Virus record (IMG/VR): IMGVR_UViG_3300018428_002002 | Coordinates: 1 to 21,063 of that record | Source of the DNA: a virus | Direction: 5' to 3' (one strand) | Length of the DNA: 21,063 nucleotides | In this document: positions 6,008-15,382 of the stretch, one piece after another | Layout of the letters: each line of letters opens with the position of its first letter | Numbering within the stretch: the first letter of the stretch is position 1 | Position numbers and translations under genes: made by a program | Notes under the pieces: generated by a model | What the model saw: the letters and a program-made list of their open reading frames with translations, nothing else | Databases searched by the model: none | Told to the model about the DNA's origin: nothing

Positions 6008-6234
6008 GGTAACGTGGGGATAGCAGGACCAGTTGTAGTTGGAAGTTCTGGCATAGCTGCATCAATCAATCCAGGAAGTGCTCCTGAGACTGCTTCTGTT
6101 ACGGCTGTAGTTACTCTTTCTCTGGCATTCTCTACTAAAGTATCCTTATTAACATAGAGATAACCAGCACCAGCAACAACGGAGAGAGATACAAGACCAG
6201 ACGCGAGCGCGATGACATTGATTATTTTTTGCAT
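6004..6234 (-). CDS. Small membrane protein, conserved in T4-like cyanophages
   Basis: A 76-residue product and first gene of the minus-strand operon. Residues 4-28 (IINVIALASGLVSLSVVAGA) form a membrane helix or uncleaved signal anchor, followed by YLYVNKDTLVENARERVTTA, an amphipathic helix, and a short Pro-rich end (LPTTTGPAIPTLP). The pattern of a hydrophobic start, VNKD and a DAAMPELPT end is one I associate with a small conserved cyanophage protein of unknown function. It is preceded by a CTAAATAAATG late-promoter-like element 20 bp upstream on the minus strand, and its stop overlaps the next start (ATGA). Confidence 0.75.
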   Translation of the reverse strand: MQKIINVIALASGLVSLSVVAGAGYLYVNKDTLVENARERVTTAVTEAVSGALPGLIDAAMPELPTTTGPAIPTLP

Positions 6235-6253
6235 GGTACAAACATAGTATACG

Positions 6254-6264
6254 CATTTATTTAG
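6254..6264 (-). promoter_or_regulatory. Putative late promoter for the minus-strand operon
   Basis: On the minus strand this reads CTAAATAAATG, carrying the TAAATA core, 20 bp before the 6234 start. With the element at 6288-6298 it makes a divergent pair in the 94-bp gap between the two transcription units. Confidence 0.6.
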
Positions 6265-6287
6265 ATGACATAGTTACGAAATTACGG

Positions 6288-6298
6288 TATAATAAATA
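6288..6298 (+). promoter_or_regulatory. Putative late promoter for the fibre cassette
   Basis: TATAATAAATA, containing ATAAATA at 6292-6298, lies 31 bp before the 1914-aa fibre gene. It also contains a TATAAT that could act as a sigma-70 -10 box. It is the only obvious promoter for the 6329-15354 block of overlapping genes. Confidence 0.6.
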
Positions 6299-6328
6299 TT
6301 ACCATAGACGTAATATTTTGGGATATTA

Positions 6329-9300
6329 ATGGGCACCTTCAGGAAGTCTCTTAAACTTGGGAAGAAATCCAGACAGATTGAAGAGAATCTAAAGAAACTG
6401 GATAAGGAGTTAGAAAAGACAGGTGCTCTCGATGAGACTGCCAAGACTCCTGCTGCTCCACAGGAGGAGCAGCTGAGGAAGTTTGATTGGCGTAGGGAAT
6501 TTTTCCCTGAGAAGGATCAGTATGAAATGGTCAATCTCCTCTACGAAGAGCGTCAGCAAAAACTAAAAGACGCAATTGGTGAAGAGAAGATTAGAATTGC
6601 GGAAGAAGTTGAGAGTCTTAGGGAAGCAGTAGAGAAGAAGAGAGAACTCAAGCAACTTCAAAAAGTAGATCAGCATCTTGCAAACATTGATGTTGAGTTC
6701 TACAAACTGCGTGATGATCTTGTTGAGAACATCAATGAGAACATGTTCCCCAACATCCCTGCCATTGAGCAGAAGTTGGATGAGATCCTCACAGTATATG
6801 GTAAGTTAAGTGACAGAATCTCTGAGGGATTCCTTAATGAACCTAGTGGTTCTCCTCAGGGTGGAGATCCACTTGCTAAAACTGACTTCGTAACTTTTGA
6901 TCAGTTAAAGCAACACTATTCTCTGTACCTGGATAGAATCTCTACACAACTCGCTACCCTTGGTGGCGGTGGTGAAGTAGAACTGAAGTATCTTGATGAC
7001 GTTGTTGGTATTGCAACTAACCCATCTGCCTATGATGGTAAGTATCTGAAGTACAACCATACATCTAGGAAATTTGAGTTCTCTGATGTTGGTCCTATTG
7101 GTATCACAACAGAACTTCAGACCCTGAACAATGTAATGGGTCTTGGTAATACTTCTAACATCGGAATGAGTGTTGGTGTATCTACCTTTGCGGGTAAAGT
7201 TACCGTTGGTGGTGCAACCACTGCTTTGGTAGTTGATGGTAACGTAAGAGTAGTTGGACTGCTGACTGTCGGTTCTGGAACTATCGTTATTGATGGTGAC
7301 AATGACAGTATTGGAATTGGATCAGTAACACTGTCTGAGACTAAAGTTACTCAACTTGATAATCTCACAGGAGATACTGGTAACTTCTCTGGTGATGTAA
7401 AGGTTGTTGGTGTCCTTACTGCTCTGTCTCTGGACTCCTCTAATGTATCTGTTGCAGGTTCTATTACAGGTACTACCTTCTATGGTGATGGATCTCAACT
7501 GACTGGGGTATCTGCTGGTGTTGGTACGACTAGTATTAGTACAGAATCTATTACTGTAACTGGTATACTGACTGCAGGTCAGATTAAGAGACCAGATGGT
7601 CTTGCCACACAGTTCCTTAAAGCGGATGGATCTGTTGACAGCAATACTTATCTGACTGCTGAAGCACAGAATCTTGACGGTATTCTTGCACTTGGTAATA
7701 CCACAACTCGTGGTATGAGTGTTGGTGTTCTGACTGCTACATCTTTTGTTGGTGATGGTTCTGGACTTACCAATCTTGTATTTACTGGTGGTGATATTAT
7801 ATTCACTGGTATTACTACCTTTAATACGAACGCTCTCTTCGCTGATAATAGAAAGGCAGTCTTCGGCACAGGAAGCGATCTTCAAATCTTCCATGATGGT
7901 GCTGACTCTTACATCTCTGAACTGGGTACTGGTAAATTAATTCTCAATACCAATGGTCCAAATATTGAACTTAAGTACAACAATGCAGAGTTTGCTGCTA
8001 AGTTCAATCAGGATGCTGGTGCTCTGTTCTATTACAACAATCTCAGTAAGTTAGAGATTCTTGGTACAGGTGCAACCACATATGGTACTCACTATGCGAC
8101 TTCCTTTGCTGGAAGTGGTGCATCTCTGACTGGTATTACTACTGCACAGATTGTAGACTTCGGTAATGTTGTCTTTGGTATTGGTAGCAGCACAAATGTC
8201 AATACCACAGGAACAATTACTGCTGGTGCATTCTATGGTGATGGATCTACCTTAACTGGTATTGCAACTCCTGCATTTGTCAATCAGAAGATTGCTGATC
8301 TGGTGGACTCAGCTCCATCGACTTTGGATACATTGCAAGAGCTGGCTACGGCACTCGGGGATGACCCTAATTTTGCAACTACAACCACTAATCTGATTGG
8401 TACTAAGGCATCTCTTGCTGGTGCTGCCTTTACTGGATCAGTTACGGTATCTAATGGATACCTCAGCGTTGGTTCTACAATGCTGTCTCAATCCAGATTA
8501 TATGCAAAAGAGAGAGTTTATATTGGTGAGAATGAGAATATTCAACTGTATCAGGTAGAAACTGGTAACCCAGTATTTTTAACTTATAGTTACCTTGATC
8601 TTGCTTCTGGTGGCAGTGCTGGGTCTAGTGGAGTTATCAAACATGGTAATAGAGATGGGTTCTACGGTGGAGAACTTAGCATCCAGAATGGTGGTAACTT
8701 AAAGTCTGCCGTATTCAATAGTGGATGGGGTGGTGTAGATCTCTATCACTGCGTCAGTGGTGACTTCCCAACTCTTAGATTCTCTACCACTGCAACTGGT
8801 GCTGGTGTTGTAGGTATCCTGACAGCAGACCGTATGGTAGGTGCTGCTACAAGCAACATCATTCCATTCCTGTATGCTGATCCAAGTGCTCTTCCAAGTG
8901 CTGGAGACTATCATGGTGCATTTGCTCATGTTCACTCTACTGGTGGAGCATACTTTGCACATGGTGGAGTTTGGACGAGACTTGTACAATATGATGCTAC
9001 TGAGAGTAATGTTTCTATCGGCACTGCTAACTTTACTACTAGTGGCAACATTGGAGCAGGTATTGTAACTGGTACTAGTGCTGAGTTCCGTAATCTTAGA
9101 CTTGGAACCTTCGGTACTAACAACATCTACGGAGTTTCTGGTCCTCTGTACCTTGACTCTGAGCACGGTGAAGTTGATGTTGTTAATAACTTCCATGTAA
9201 ACGGTATCAGCACACTGGGTAGAGTTGTTGCTCAAGATATTGTTGGACTCTCTAGTGCAAACTTCTCGGGAATTGTTACCGCACAATCCTTCCGTGGTGA

Positions 9301-12073
9301 TGGTTCTCAATTGACTGGTGTTGGTGCTACCAACCTCAACAGTCTTCTTGATGTCAATGCACCAACTCCTTCTGCTGGTCAGGTTCTGAAGTGGTCTGGT
9401 AGTGAGTGGCAAGCAGCAGCAGACCTTACTGGTGCTGGTGGTACTGGTATTGGACTGTCTGATCTGTCTGTAACTACTGCATCTGTTGGTGTTGCATCAC
9501 TGTCTTACAACAATCAATCTGGTGTATTCACATACACACCACCTGACTTCTCTAGTTACCTCAGCAGTAACATCACAACAAACGTATCCTTAGGTAATGG
9601 ATACACCTTTACTTACGACTCTTCTGCTACTGCAAGGTTTGGAACTGTTGGTAGTAATAATTATGGTGATATCTTCTGGGGCACTGACAGCAGTGCAACT
9701 GGATTCCATATTAAAAACAATGACTTTGATGGTGCTCTCTATCTGACCAACACTGGTACGGATGGTGTATACATCAGATCGACTGCAACTGAACTTGGTG
9801 CGTCCTTCAAGGCAAATGCAGAAGCAAATCTGTACTATGATAATGCACTTAAGTTCTCCACATCAGGAGTAGGTGCTACTGTTTATGGAGACCTTCAGGT
9901 CAACAGTGGTGTAAATATTGCTGGTGTTATCACAGCACAGGAGTTTAAAGGAACATTCACAGGTGTTGTAAACTATGCAACCCTTGCTGGTGTTGCAAGT
10001 ACTGCAAACTATGCAACTGAGTCTGTAACTTCTGGTTATGCAAACGTTGCTGGTATTGCTTCTGGAATCTCTGGAACACCAAACATCACTGTTGGTGAAC
10101 TTACTACCACTGGCGCATTTGTAGTTGGAGCAGGTCAGACCTCTTCCTTCGGTGACAGAGTTACCGTAAGAGATGATCTCAGTGTTGAAGGATCTACACC
10201 TACTCTTAGAGTTCAGGACTCGGATTCTACAGAGAGTTATGCTTATCTTCAGTATGATGCTTCTGGCGATCCAACTTTAAAGTTGAGATCTAGAGCAAAT
10301 ACTAATACACCAGATTTTGTTTGGGATTCTGAAGCATCTGGAGGTATTGATAATACCACTAGATTGATGTATATGAAGGGTGGTCCTCGTGGTAATTATG
10401 ACCATGGATATGTTTCCTTCGGTAGCACAGTTGCTGAAGAGAGACTGCATGTTGGTGGTTCTCTGAAGGTTACTGAGAACATCAATGCTTCTGGTATTAT
10501 CACTGGTAATATCATCAGAGCAACTCAAGGTGTTGATGCTCCTCTTTATATTGCTGAATCTGTAGATGATAATTTTGAGTATAACATGGTTATGCTCAGT
10601 GGAACTGGTCAAGGCGGTAATGCTTATCGCGTTACCATGGTTGATAATGGTGGAATCACATTCAACCCATTCCAGAATAGACTGACACTTAATAATGTGA
10701 CAGCGAATCAGTTTGGATTCTTCGGTAATGGTACTAACATTACTGGTATTCCAACTGCAATCATCGCTGGTAATGGAATCTCTATTGGTTCTTCTACTGG
10801 TCTTGTCACTATCAGTGCAACTGCAACTGGAATCAGTACTACTGAGACTCTGGTAACTGCTGGTATAAATGCTCTTGGTGTTGTAACTGCAACTCAGTTT
10901 GTTGGTGATGGTTCTGGACTGACTGGTATTGTTGCTTCTGGATCTGGTGTTGTTATTCAAGACGAGGGTAGCAACATTGGTACTGCAGGAACAATCAACT
11001 TTGTTGGTACTAATGTAAGTTCTTCGCTCTCTAATGGAACTGCCACAGTCACTGTTGGTGATGCATATGCTCAGGTTGCTGGTGTTGCAACAGTTGCTCA
11101 AGGACTGACTGGCACTCCTAATATTATCGCTGGATTCACCACCACTAATGATCTTTATGTTCAGGGTGGAAATCTTGGTATTGGTTTGGATCCAAACCCA
11201 TCATATTCTATTGATTGTCTCGATAGCATTAGAACATTTGGTGGTGAGATTTGGATGCCAAGAGGATCTAATGGATCCCTTCTCCTTAGAAATGCTATTG
11301 ATAACCTTCGTGAGATTAACAGTGTTGGATCTGGATCCCATATTATCATTCAGCATCCTTCTTACAATGGTGGAGTTGGTATTGGTACAACCGTCCTGGA
11401 TGGATATAAGTTTAGAGTCCATGGAGGATCTCAATTCTCTGGTATCGTAACCGCAACTCAGTTTGTTGGTGATGGTTCTCTCCTGACAGGCATTGTTGCT
11501 TCTGGAACTGGTATTACCATCCAGGAAGAAGGATCTAATGTTGGTACTGCAAGTACAATCAACTTCGTTGGTGCTGCTGTAACTGCAACCATCTCTTCTG
11601 GAACTGCAACTATTAATATTAGTCCTGCAGTATCCACTGGATCTGGTGGTAAGTTTGTTGATAATATTGCTGGAATTCATACAACTTCTGCAGTTGGTGT
11701 CAAGACTGATCAACCCAAGTCGGCTCTTCAAGTTGAGACATTTGGTATAGAAGCAGGCATTGGAACATTTGTTGCTGTTGTTGGTACACCAGTTGACATT
11801 GATCAATTCAATGTGAGCACATCTCCATTCAGAACGGCAGAATACACTTTGCACATTCATCATGCAAATGGTATGCAATCACAGAAGGTCCTGGTTATGC
11901 AGGATGGATCTAATGCATACTCTAACGAGTTTGCGATTATGTATTCATCTACAGATGCTCTTGTCTCCTTCGCATCTACTGTGACTGGCGGTGTATGTAA
12001 ACTGCAAGCAACACCATTGACAGGAACAACTGGTATAACTACATATAGATTCTCTAGAGGAACTCTTCTCTGA
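6329..12073 (+). CDS. Giant tail-fibre-like virion protein, 1914 aa, with GDGSxLTG repeats
   Basis: A host-recognition or virion-surface fibre of the kind found in marine T4-like cyanophages. The N-terminal 160 residues are charged and helical (KLGKKSRQIEENLKKLDKEL and on), a likely coiled coil for attachment or trimerisation. The rest is repetitive beta-structure. FxGDGSxLTG-type motifs start at about residues 384, 473, 593 (degenerate), 635, 988, 1465 (degenerate), 1524 and 1712, and DLQIFHDG-type units occur, for example at about 515. A TLDTLQELATALGDDPNFA module lies at about 660-690 and is shared with other phage fibres. Two 126-bp units 564 bp apart encode near-identical repeats. The C-terminal 130 residues (from about SALQVETFGIEAGIGTFVAV) form a non-repetitive tip-like domain ending TTYRFSRGTLL; no intramolecular chaperone (S74) motif is seen. 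The stop overlaps the glycosyltransferase start (TGATG). A weak GGGAT precedes the ATG. Confidence 0.88.
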   Translation: MGTFRKSLKLGKKSRQIEENLKKLDKELEKTGALDETAKTPAAPQEEQLRKFDWRREFFPEKDQYEMVNLLYEERQQKLKDAIGEEKIRIAEEVESLREAVEKKRELKQLQKVDQHLANIDVEFYKLRDDLVENINENMFPNIPAIEQKLDEILTVYGKLSDRISEGFLNEPSGSPQGGDPLAKTDFVTFDQLKQHYSLYLDRISTQLATLGGGGEVELKYLDDVVGIATNPSAYDGKYLKYNHTSRKFEFSDVGPIGITTELQTLNNVMGLGNTSNIGMSVGVSTFAGKVTVGGATTALVVDGNVRVVGLLTVGSGTIVIDGDNDSIGIGSVTLSETKVTQLDNLTGDTGNFSGDVKVVGVLTALSLDSSNVSVAGSITGTTFYGDGSQLTGVSAGVGTTSISTESITVTGILTAGQIKRPDGLATQFLKADGSVDSNTYLTAEAQNLDGILALGNTTTRGMSVGVLTATSFVGDGSGLTNLVFTGGDIIFTGITTFNTNALFADNRKAVFGTGSDLQIFHDGADSYISELGTGKLILNTNGPNIELKYNNAEFAAKFNQDAGALFYYNNLSKLEILGTGATTYGTHYATSFAGSGASLTGITTAQIVDFGNVVFGIGSSTNVNTTGTITAGAFYGDGSTLTGIATPAFVNQKIADLVDSAPSTLDTLQELATALGDDPNFATTTTNLIGTKASLAGAAFTGSVTVSNGYLSVGSTMLSQSRLYAKERVYIGENENIQLYQVETGNPVFLTYSYLDLASGGSAGSSGVIKHGNRDGFYGGELSIQNGGNLKSAVFNSGWGGVDLYHCVSGDFPTLRFSTTATGAGVVGILTADRMVGAATSNIIPFLYADPSALPSAGDYHGAFAHVHSTGGAYFAHGGVWTRLVQYDATESNVSIGTANFTTSGNIGAGIVTGTSAEFRNLRLGTFGTNNIYGVSGPLYLDSEHGEVDVVNNFHVNGISTLGRVVAQDIVGLSSANFSGIVTAQSFRGDGSQLTGVGATNLNSLLDVNAPTPSAGQVLKWSGSEWQAAADLTGAGGTGIGLSDLSVTTASVGVASLSYNNQSGVFTYTPPDFSSYLSSNITTNVSLGNGYTFTYDSSATARFGTVGSNNYGDIFWGTDSSATGFHIKNNDFDGALYLTNTGTDGVYIRSTATELGASFKANAEANLYYDNALKFSTSGVGATVYGDLQVNSGVNIAGVITAQEFKGTFTGVVNYATLAGVASTANYATESVTSGYANVAGIASGISGTPNITVGELTTTGAFVVGAGQTSSFGDRVTVRDDLSVEGSTPTLRVQDSDSTESYAYLQYDASGDPTLKLRSRANTNTPDFVWDSEASGGIDNTTRLMYMKGGPRGNYDHGYVSFGSTVAEERLHVGGSLKVTENINASGIITGNIIRATQGVDAPLYIAESVDDNFEYNMVMLSGTGQGGNAYRVTMVDNGGITFNPFQNRLTLNNVTANQFGFFGNGTNITGIPTAIIAGNGISIGSSTGLVTISATATGISTTETLVTAGINALGVVTATQFVGDGSGLTGIVASGSGVVIQDEGSNIGTAGTINFVGTNVSSSLSNGTATVTVGDAYAQVAGVATVAQGLTGTPNIIAGFTTTNDLYVQGGNLGIGLDPNPSYSIDCLDSIRTFGGEIWMPRGSNGSLLLRNAIDNLREINSVGSGSHIIIQHPSYNGGVGIGTTVLDGYKFRVHGGSQFSGIVTATQFVGDGSLLTGIVASGTGITIQEEGSNVGTASTINFVGAAVTATISSGTATINISPAVSTGSGGKFVDNIAGIHTTSAVGVKTDQPKSALQVETFGIEAGIGTFVAVVGTPVDIDQFNVSTSPFRTAEYTLHIHHANGMQSQKVLVMQDGSNAYSNEFAIMYSSTDALVSFASTVTGGVCKLQATPLTGTTGITTYRFSRGTLL
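10883..11008 (+). repeat. Direct repeat copy 1 inside the 1914-aa fibre
   Basis: This 126-bp segment aligns without gaps to 11447-11572 (offset 564 bp). It encodes VTATQFVGDGSGLTGIVASG and the following GSNIGTAGTINFVG. Most differences are at third positions or are conservative, so the unit was duplicated and then kept at the protein level. Confidence 0.85.
11447..11572 (+). repeat. Direct repeat copy 2 inside the 1914-aa fibre
   Basis: The partner of 10883-11008, encoding VTATQFVGDGSLLTGIVASG and then GSNVGTASTINFVG. In-phase repeats of this kind let fibre length change by recombination. Confidence 0.85.
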
Positions 12074-13167
12074 TGGCAATACGATTAAATGAAGAACACC
12101 AGACCACGGGGAGTGGTCTGGGATATCAAATGTCCTCATATGTTCTTATGAGGTCTTTGGCAAATAGGACTGGATTTAAATATGCTATAGATCCTCAGAA
12201 TTTGTATGCGCTGAAAAATACCTTTGATGGTTTAGTGATTGACGAAGAAGATGCTCCTGGGGTTCAAGGGAAGCATAGTGTTGAGTTTATGATTGATGAC
12301 TCGTTTGATGATGTATTGAAAACAGTCAAAGACAACACAACGTTGTATGGATATCCAACTCCATCGAATGCAATTGATATCACTCAGATTGAAGAAGTAA
12401 AATCTCATTTTAAATTTAGAGATGAGATTGAAAGTAGATGTAAGTCTTGGAAAGAAAGTGTAGTTGGTGATAGTGAAGTCATCGCAATTCATCTTCGCAG
12501 AGGTGACTTTGTAGATGATTACAGTGGAATGTTCTTGATTGATGATGACTACTATCTTAAAGCATTAAAGTTACTCCCAAAAGATATTCCTGTTTTAATT
12601 TTTACTAACGATAAGGAATATGTCCGTGGTAATGAGAATTTTAGTGGAGATAGATTTATTTTAGTTGATGATATTGTCAACTTCAATCAACCAACTAGTG
12701 ATCTATCTAGAGAAATAGATATAAATGTTGACAAGTCTGGAGATAATCTGTTTAATTATTCAGTTGTCCTAGAGTCGATGGGCAATCCTGAATTGGATGA
12801 CTATCTTCAGAATAAAATAGATAATAGATTATATAATTATTCGCATGACATGTGCTTGATGAGTATGTGTGATTATCATGTGATTGCAAATAGTACATTT
12901 AGTCTCTGGGCAGTAGAACTCTCAAATACCAAGAGAGTTGTTTATCCAATGTATTGGTCTCAGGGACTCAGTGATGATATAGATGCTGTTCTATGTGATA
13001 ATCCTGAGTCTTGTCGTCCTGGATTCAGGTGCAATCAAGATACTACGATTGCTAGAGATTTGGGTGGATTTGATCAAACCGCTTCTGCGTTGGGATATTT
13101 TATGAAGGATGACTGGATTGGATTGGAGAATCCAGATCAACGCGCTAAGAAATGGGGGTGCTGCTAA
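12073..13167 (+). CDS. GT11-family glycosyltransferase (alpha-1,2-fucosyltransferase-like)
   Basis: A 364-residue protein with the blocks of glycosyltransferase family 11, which transfers fucose from GDP-fucose to a sugar. The N-terminal GLGYQMSSYVLMRSLANRTG (from residue 15) corresponds to the family's GGLGNQMFQYAxGRALA block. The nucleotide-sugar motif HLRRGDF starts at H140 (R142, R143, D145). LIFTNDKEY and the C-terminal block VIANSTFSLWAVEL (ANSTFS at 272-277) are the other GT11 signatures. The C-terminal 60 residues are unusually Cys-rich and end Trp-Gly-Cys-Cys. The start overlaps the fibre stop (TGATG), and 0 bp separate its stop from the protease ATG, so it is co-translated with virion genes. 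Modification of the fibre or of host surface glycans is inferred. The donor sugar cannot be fixed from sequence alone. Confidence 0.85.
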   Translation: MAIRLNEEHQTTGSGLGYQMSSYVLMRSLANRTGFKYAIDPQNLYALKNTFDGLVIDEEDAPGVQGKHSVEFMIDDSFDDVLKTVKDNTTLYGYPTPSNAIDITQIEEVKSHFKFRDEIESRCKSWKESVVGDSEVIAIHLRRGDFVDDYSGMFLIDDDYYLKALKLLPKDIPVLIFTNDKEYVRGNENFSGDRFILVDDIVNFNQPTSDLSREIDINVDKSGDNLFNYSVVLESMGNPELDDYLQNKIDNRLYNYSHDMCLMSMCDYHVIANSTFSLWAVELSNTKRVVYPMYWSQGLSDDIDAVLCDNPESCRPGFRCNQDTTIARDLGGFDQTASALGYFMKDDWIGLENPDQRAKKWGCC

Positions 13168-15354
13168 ATGTCTGAGAAGAAGCGTTACATTGTTGGATGT
13201 ACTGCCCCAGCAGACTGGGAGTATATTCACGAACTATTAACTCAGGATGGAACATTAGATGATAATATTCCAACTGAAGCGATCACTAGTGACGACTTAA
13301 AAGAACATAGTCCAACCAGAGCATCTTATCTTTTAACAGATGAGGAAGCTGCACTTGTTGAGGCGCATGAAAAAGTTCTCTATTGTCACATAGCACAAGA
13401 AGACTTCTCACCACCACAAGAAGAGTTACATGCGACTCCTCAACAAGGATTTCGTCAAGTAGGCATTACCTCACAATATCGTCGTTGGGAAGCATTTAAT
13501 CTTATTACTACTACTGGTGGTAATACTCAAGATTTTGATATGGGTCGTAGTGGATTCCAATTGCTTAGACATTCACAAGCAGAAGACCCTTGGTATGATG
13601 GTACATCCAATGGTGGTAGACAGGTATTTGATAATAGAGTTCCTCGCTATGGTAGTGGTAAGAACGTTGATGTAATTGTATGTGACGAAGGATTTTGGTT
13701 GGGTCATATTGAGTTTTATAATCCATCTGATGTTAGAGATATTAGTAATAGCACCACAGATGGTAATGGAGATCCATACATCTTTGGTCCTGAGGATATG
13801 ATTGAGGGTAATGTCCTCAACAGTAACGGAAGATGCTATGCTCTTGATTTAATTGTTGATGCTCCATACTATATTGATCCTGACTTTTTTAATGCAAGTC
13901 CTGGAACTAGACTTGAAACGAGATGGGATGGAACAACCGTTCCTGTAAGTAGTGTTGCGGTAAACTGGTGGAGAAATAATACAACAACTTATCGCTCTGT
14001 TGGATTCACCACTTTTGGTACAGCAGCTGTTAGCACTGCATATAATAGAACAGATTCCAATGGAACAAATACATCAACTGCATATCAGAGTACTCATGGA
14101 ACTCAGTGTGCTGCTTCTTGCTTTGGCAGAACTCAAGGGTGGGCATACAATGCAAACAAGTGGGTATTGAATCTGTATGGATCTAGAAGTTCTGGTATTG
14201 AAGCAGGATTTGATGCCCAGAAGTTGTTCCACCAGATGAAACCAAATAACTCTGAACTTGGAACAAAGGATCCTACGATCAGTTCTAATAGTTGGGGTTA
14301 TCGTGCTGTCCCTAGTTCTTCTGGATACTCCTTTTATCAAGGAGCGGGTGGGGTAGCTTATACTAATGGTGGTAGTTGGTCCCTAGGACCATTTAACAGC
14401 AGTAATACCAGACCTGGATTCCAAAGGTATGTTGGATGGTATGGAGATTATTATGGTGGTCCAAGAATGAAGGGTGAGATGCTCCCTAATTCTACGACTC
14501 AAGCATTGGACGAATTGATTGCTGAAGGTGTTATCTTTGTTGGTGCCGCAGGAAACTCAAATCAAAAACAAACTAGTTGGGATCATCCAGATTTTAATAA
14601 CTACTGGAACACTGGTATTGGTGCTACTGTTGGAGATAACTTCTTCTATGAGTTTGGTCTGAGAGTATACCCATATTCAAATAGGAGAGGATTCCCTCAG
14701 CATGGTGGTATGATTAGAAGTGGTGTTGGTGGAACGGTTTACACATATCCTGTGATTAACATTGGTGCTCTTGATGATGATTATGCATCTACTCAAAGTT
14801 ATAAGGAGCGTAAGGTAAATTATAGTGATATGGGTAGTGAAATTGATTGCTATGCCGCTGCTGATGGTATCCTTACCGCAAAGAATGTAAGTGGATCTGG
14901 TAGAGCAAGACATGACACCAAACCATCTGGAGAAAGTGGATTTACTTATTATTATGATAATAAGTTCAGTGGAACCAGTGCGGCATGTCCTGTCGCATGT
15001 GGAATAATTGCAACTAAGTTAGAATATAATCGTAACTGGGGTTGGCAAGACGTAAGGAATTGGTTGAGAGGAGAGAACCAACCAGTTGGCGTGGGATCTA
15101 CACTGGCAAGAATGGAGAGTAACAAGTTTCATTTTGGTGTTGATAGCAACACTGCTGGATATGGTGATCAGGGTGGACAATCTACCTGGTCTGATGTTAA
15201 TAGTCTTGAGGGGTCTCTTCCAATTGTTATCTACGATGCGGAGACTGGTAATGAAACAGAACAGTCAAGTGGATCACCTGTTATTGAAGGAGTTAAAGTA
15301 TTCTCTGGTGATGGGATGGAGATTACAGGTAACTTTACAATATCTTACGAGTGA
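13168..15354 (+). CDS. Subtilisin-family (S8) serine protease, probably virion associated
   Basis: A 728-residue subtilase. The catalytic set is complete: Asp in VDVIVCDEGF (D173), His in STHGTQCAAS (H310), oxyanion Asn in VGAAGNSN (N463) and Ser in FSGTSAACPVACG (S604), the last an exact match to the S8 serine consensus. Residues 6-75 (KRYIVGCTAPADWEYIHELL, then SYLLTDEEAALVEAHEKVLY) look like an I9-type propeptide or a fold of that kind. The Asp-His (137) and His-Ser (294) spacings are about twice those of subtilisin, implying large surface loops. There is no signal peptide. The gene sits between a GT11 gene (stop directly before its ATG) and a second fibre, so fibre maturation or digestion of host surface protein are the likely roles. 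I recall related subtilases in marine T4-like phages. The 120-residue tail after Ser604 is of unknown use. Confidence 0.9.
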   Translation: MSEKKRYIVGCTAPADWEYIHELLTQDGTLDDNIPTEAITSDDLKEHSPTRASYLLTDEEAALVEAHEKVLYCHIAQEDFSPPQEELHATPQQGFRQVGITSQYRRWEAFNLITTTGGNTQDFDMGRSGFQLLRHSQAEDPWYDGTSNGGRQVFDNRVPRYGSGKNVDVIVCDEGFWLGHIEFYNPSDVRDISNSTTDGNGDPYIFGPEDMIEGNVLNSNGRCYALDLIVDAPYYIDPDFFNASPGTRLETRWDGTTVPVSSVAVNWWRNNTTTYRSVGFTTFGTAAVSTAYNRTDSNGTNTSTAYQSTHGTQCAASCFGRTQGWAYNANKWVLNLYGSRSSGIEAGFDAQKLFHQMKPNNSELGTKDPTISSNSWGYRAVPSSSGYSFYQGAGGVAYTNGGSWSLGPFNSSNTRPGFQRYVGWYGDYYGGPRMKGEMLPNSTTQALDELIAEGVIFVGAAGNSNQKQTSWDHPDFNNYWNTGIGATVGDNFFYEFGLRVYPYSNRRGFPQHGGMIRSGVGGTVYTYPVINIGALDDDYASTQSYKERKVNYSDMGSEIDCYAAADGILTAKNVSGSGRARHDTKPSGESGFTYYYDNKFSGTSAACPVACGIIATKLEYNRNWGWQDVRNWLRGENQPVGVGSTLARMESNKFHFGVDSNTAGYGDQGGQSTWSDVNSLEGSLPIVIYDAETGNETEQSSGSPVIEGVKVFSGDGMEITGNFTISYE

Positions 15355-15360
15355 TAAATA
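15353..15360 (+). promoter_or_regulatory. Putative late promoter (GATAAATA) overlapping the protease stop codon
   Basis: The TGA stop of the protease runs into GATAAATA, one mismatch from the T4 late consensus TATAAATA, 23 bp before the second fibre gene. No Shine-Dalgarno sequence is seen before the ATG at 15383. Confidence 0.6.
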
Positions 15361-15382
15361 CTAAAAAACCTGTGTTTGAATA

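Noticed and set aside
7322-11878. Long minus-strand open frames inside the 1914-aa fibre (for example 7322-7894, 8699-9412, 10277-11101, 11201-11878)
   Set aside because: They are Ser/Thr/Asn/Cys-rich translations antisense to Gly/Thr/Val-rich repeats, with no family motif, membrane segment or ribosome-binding site.
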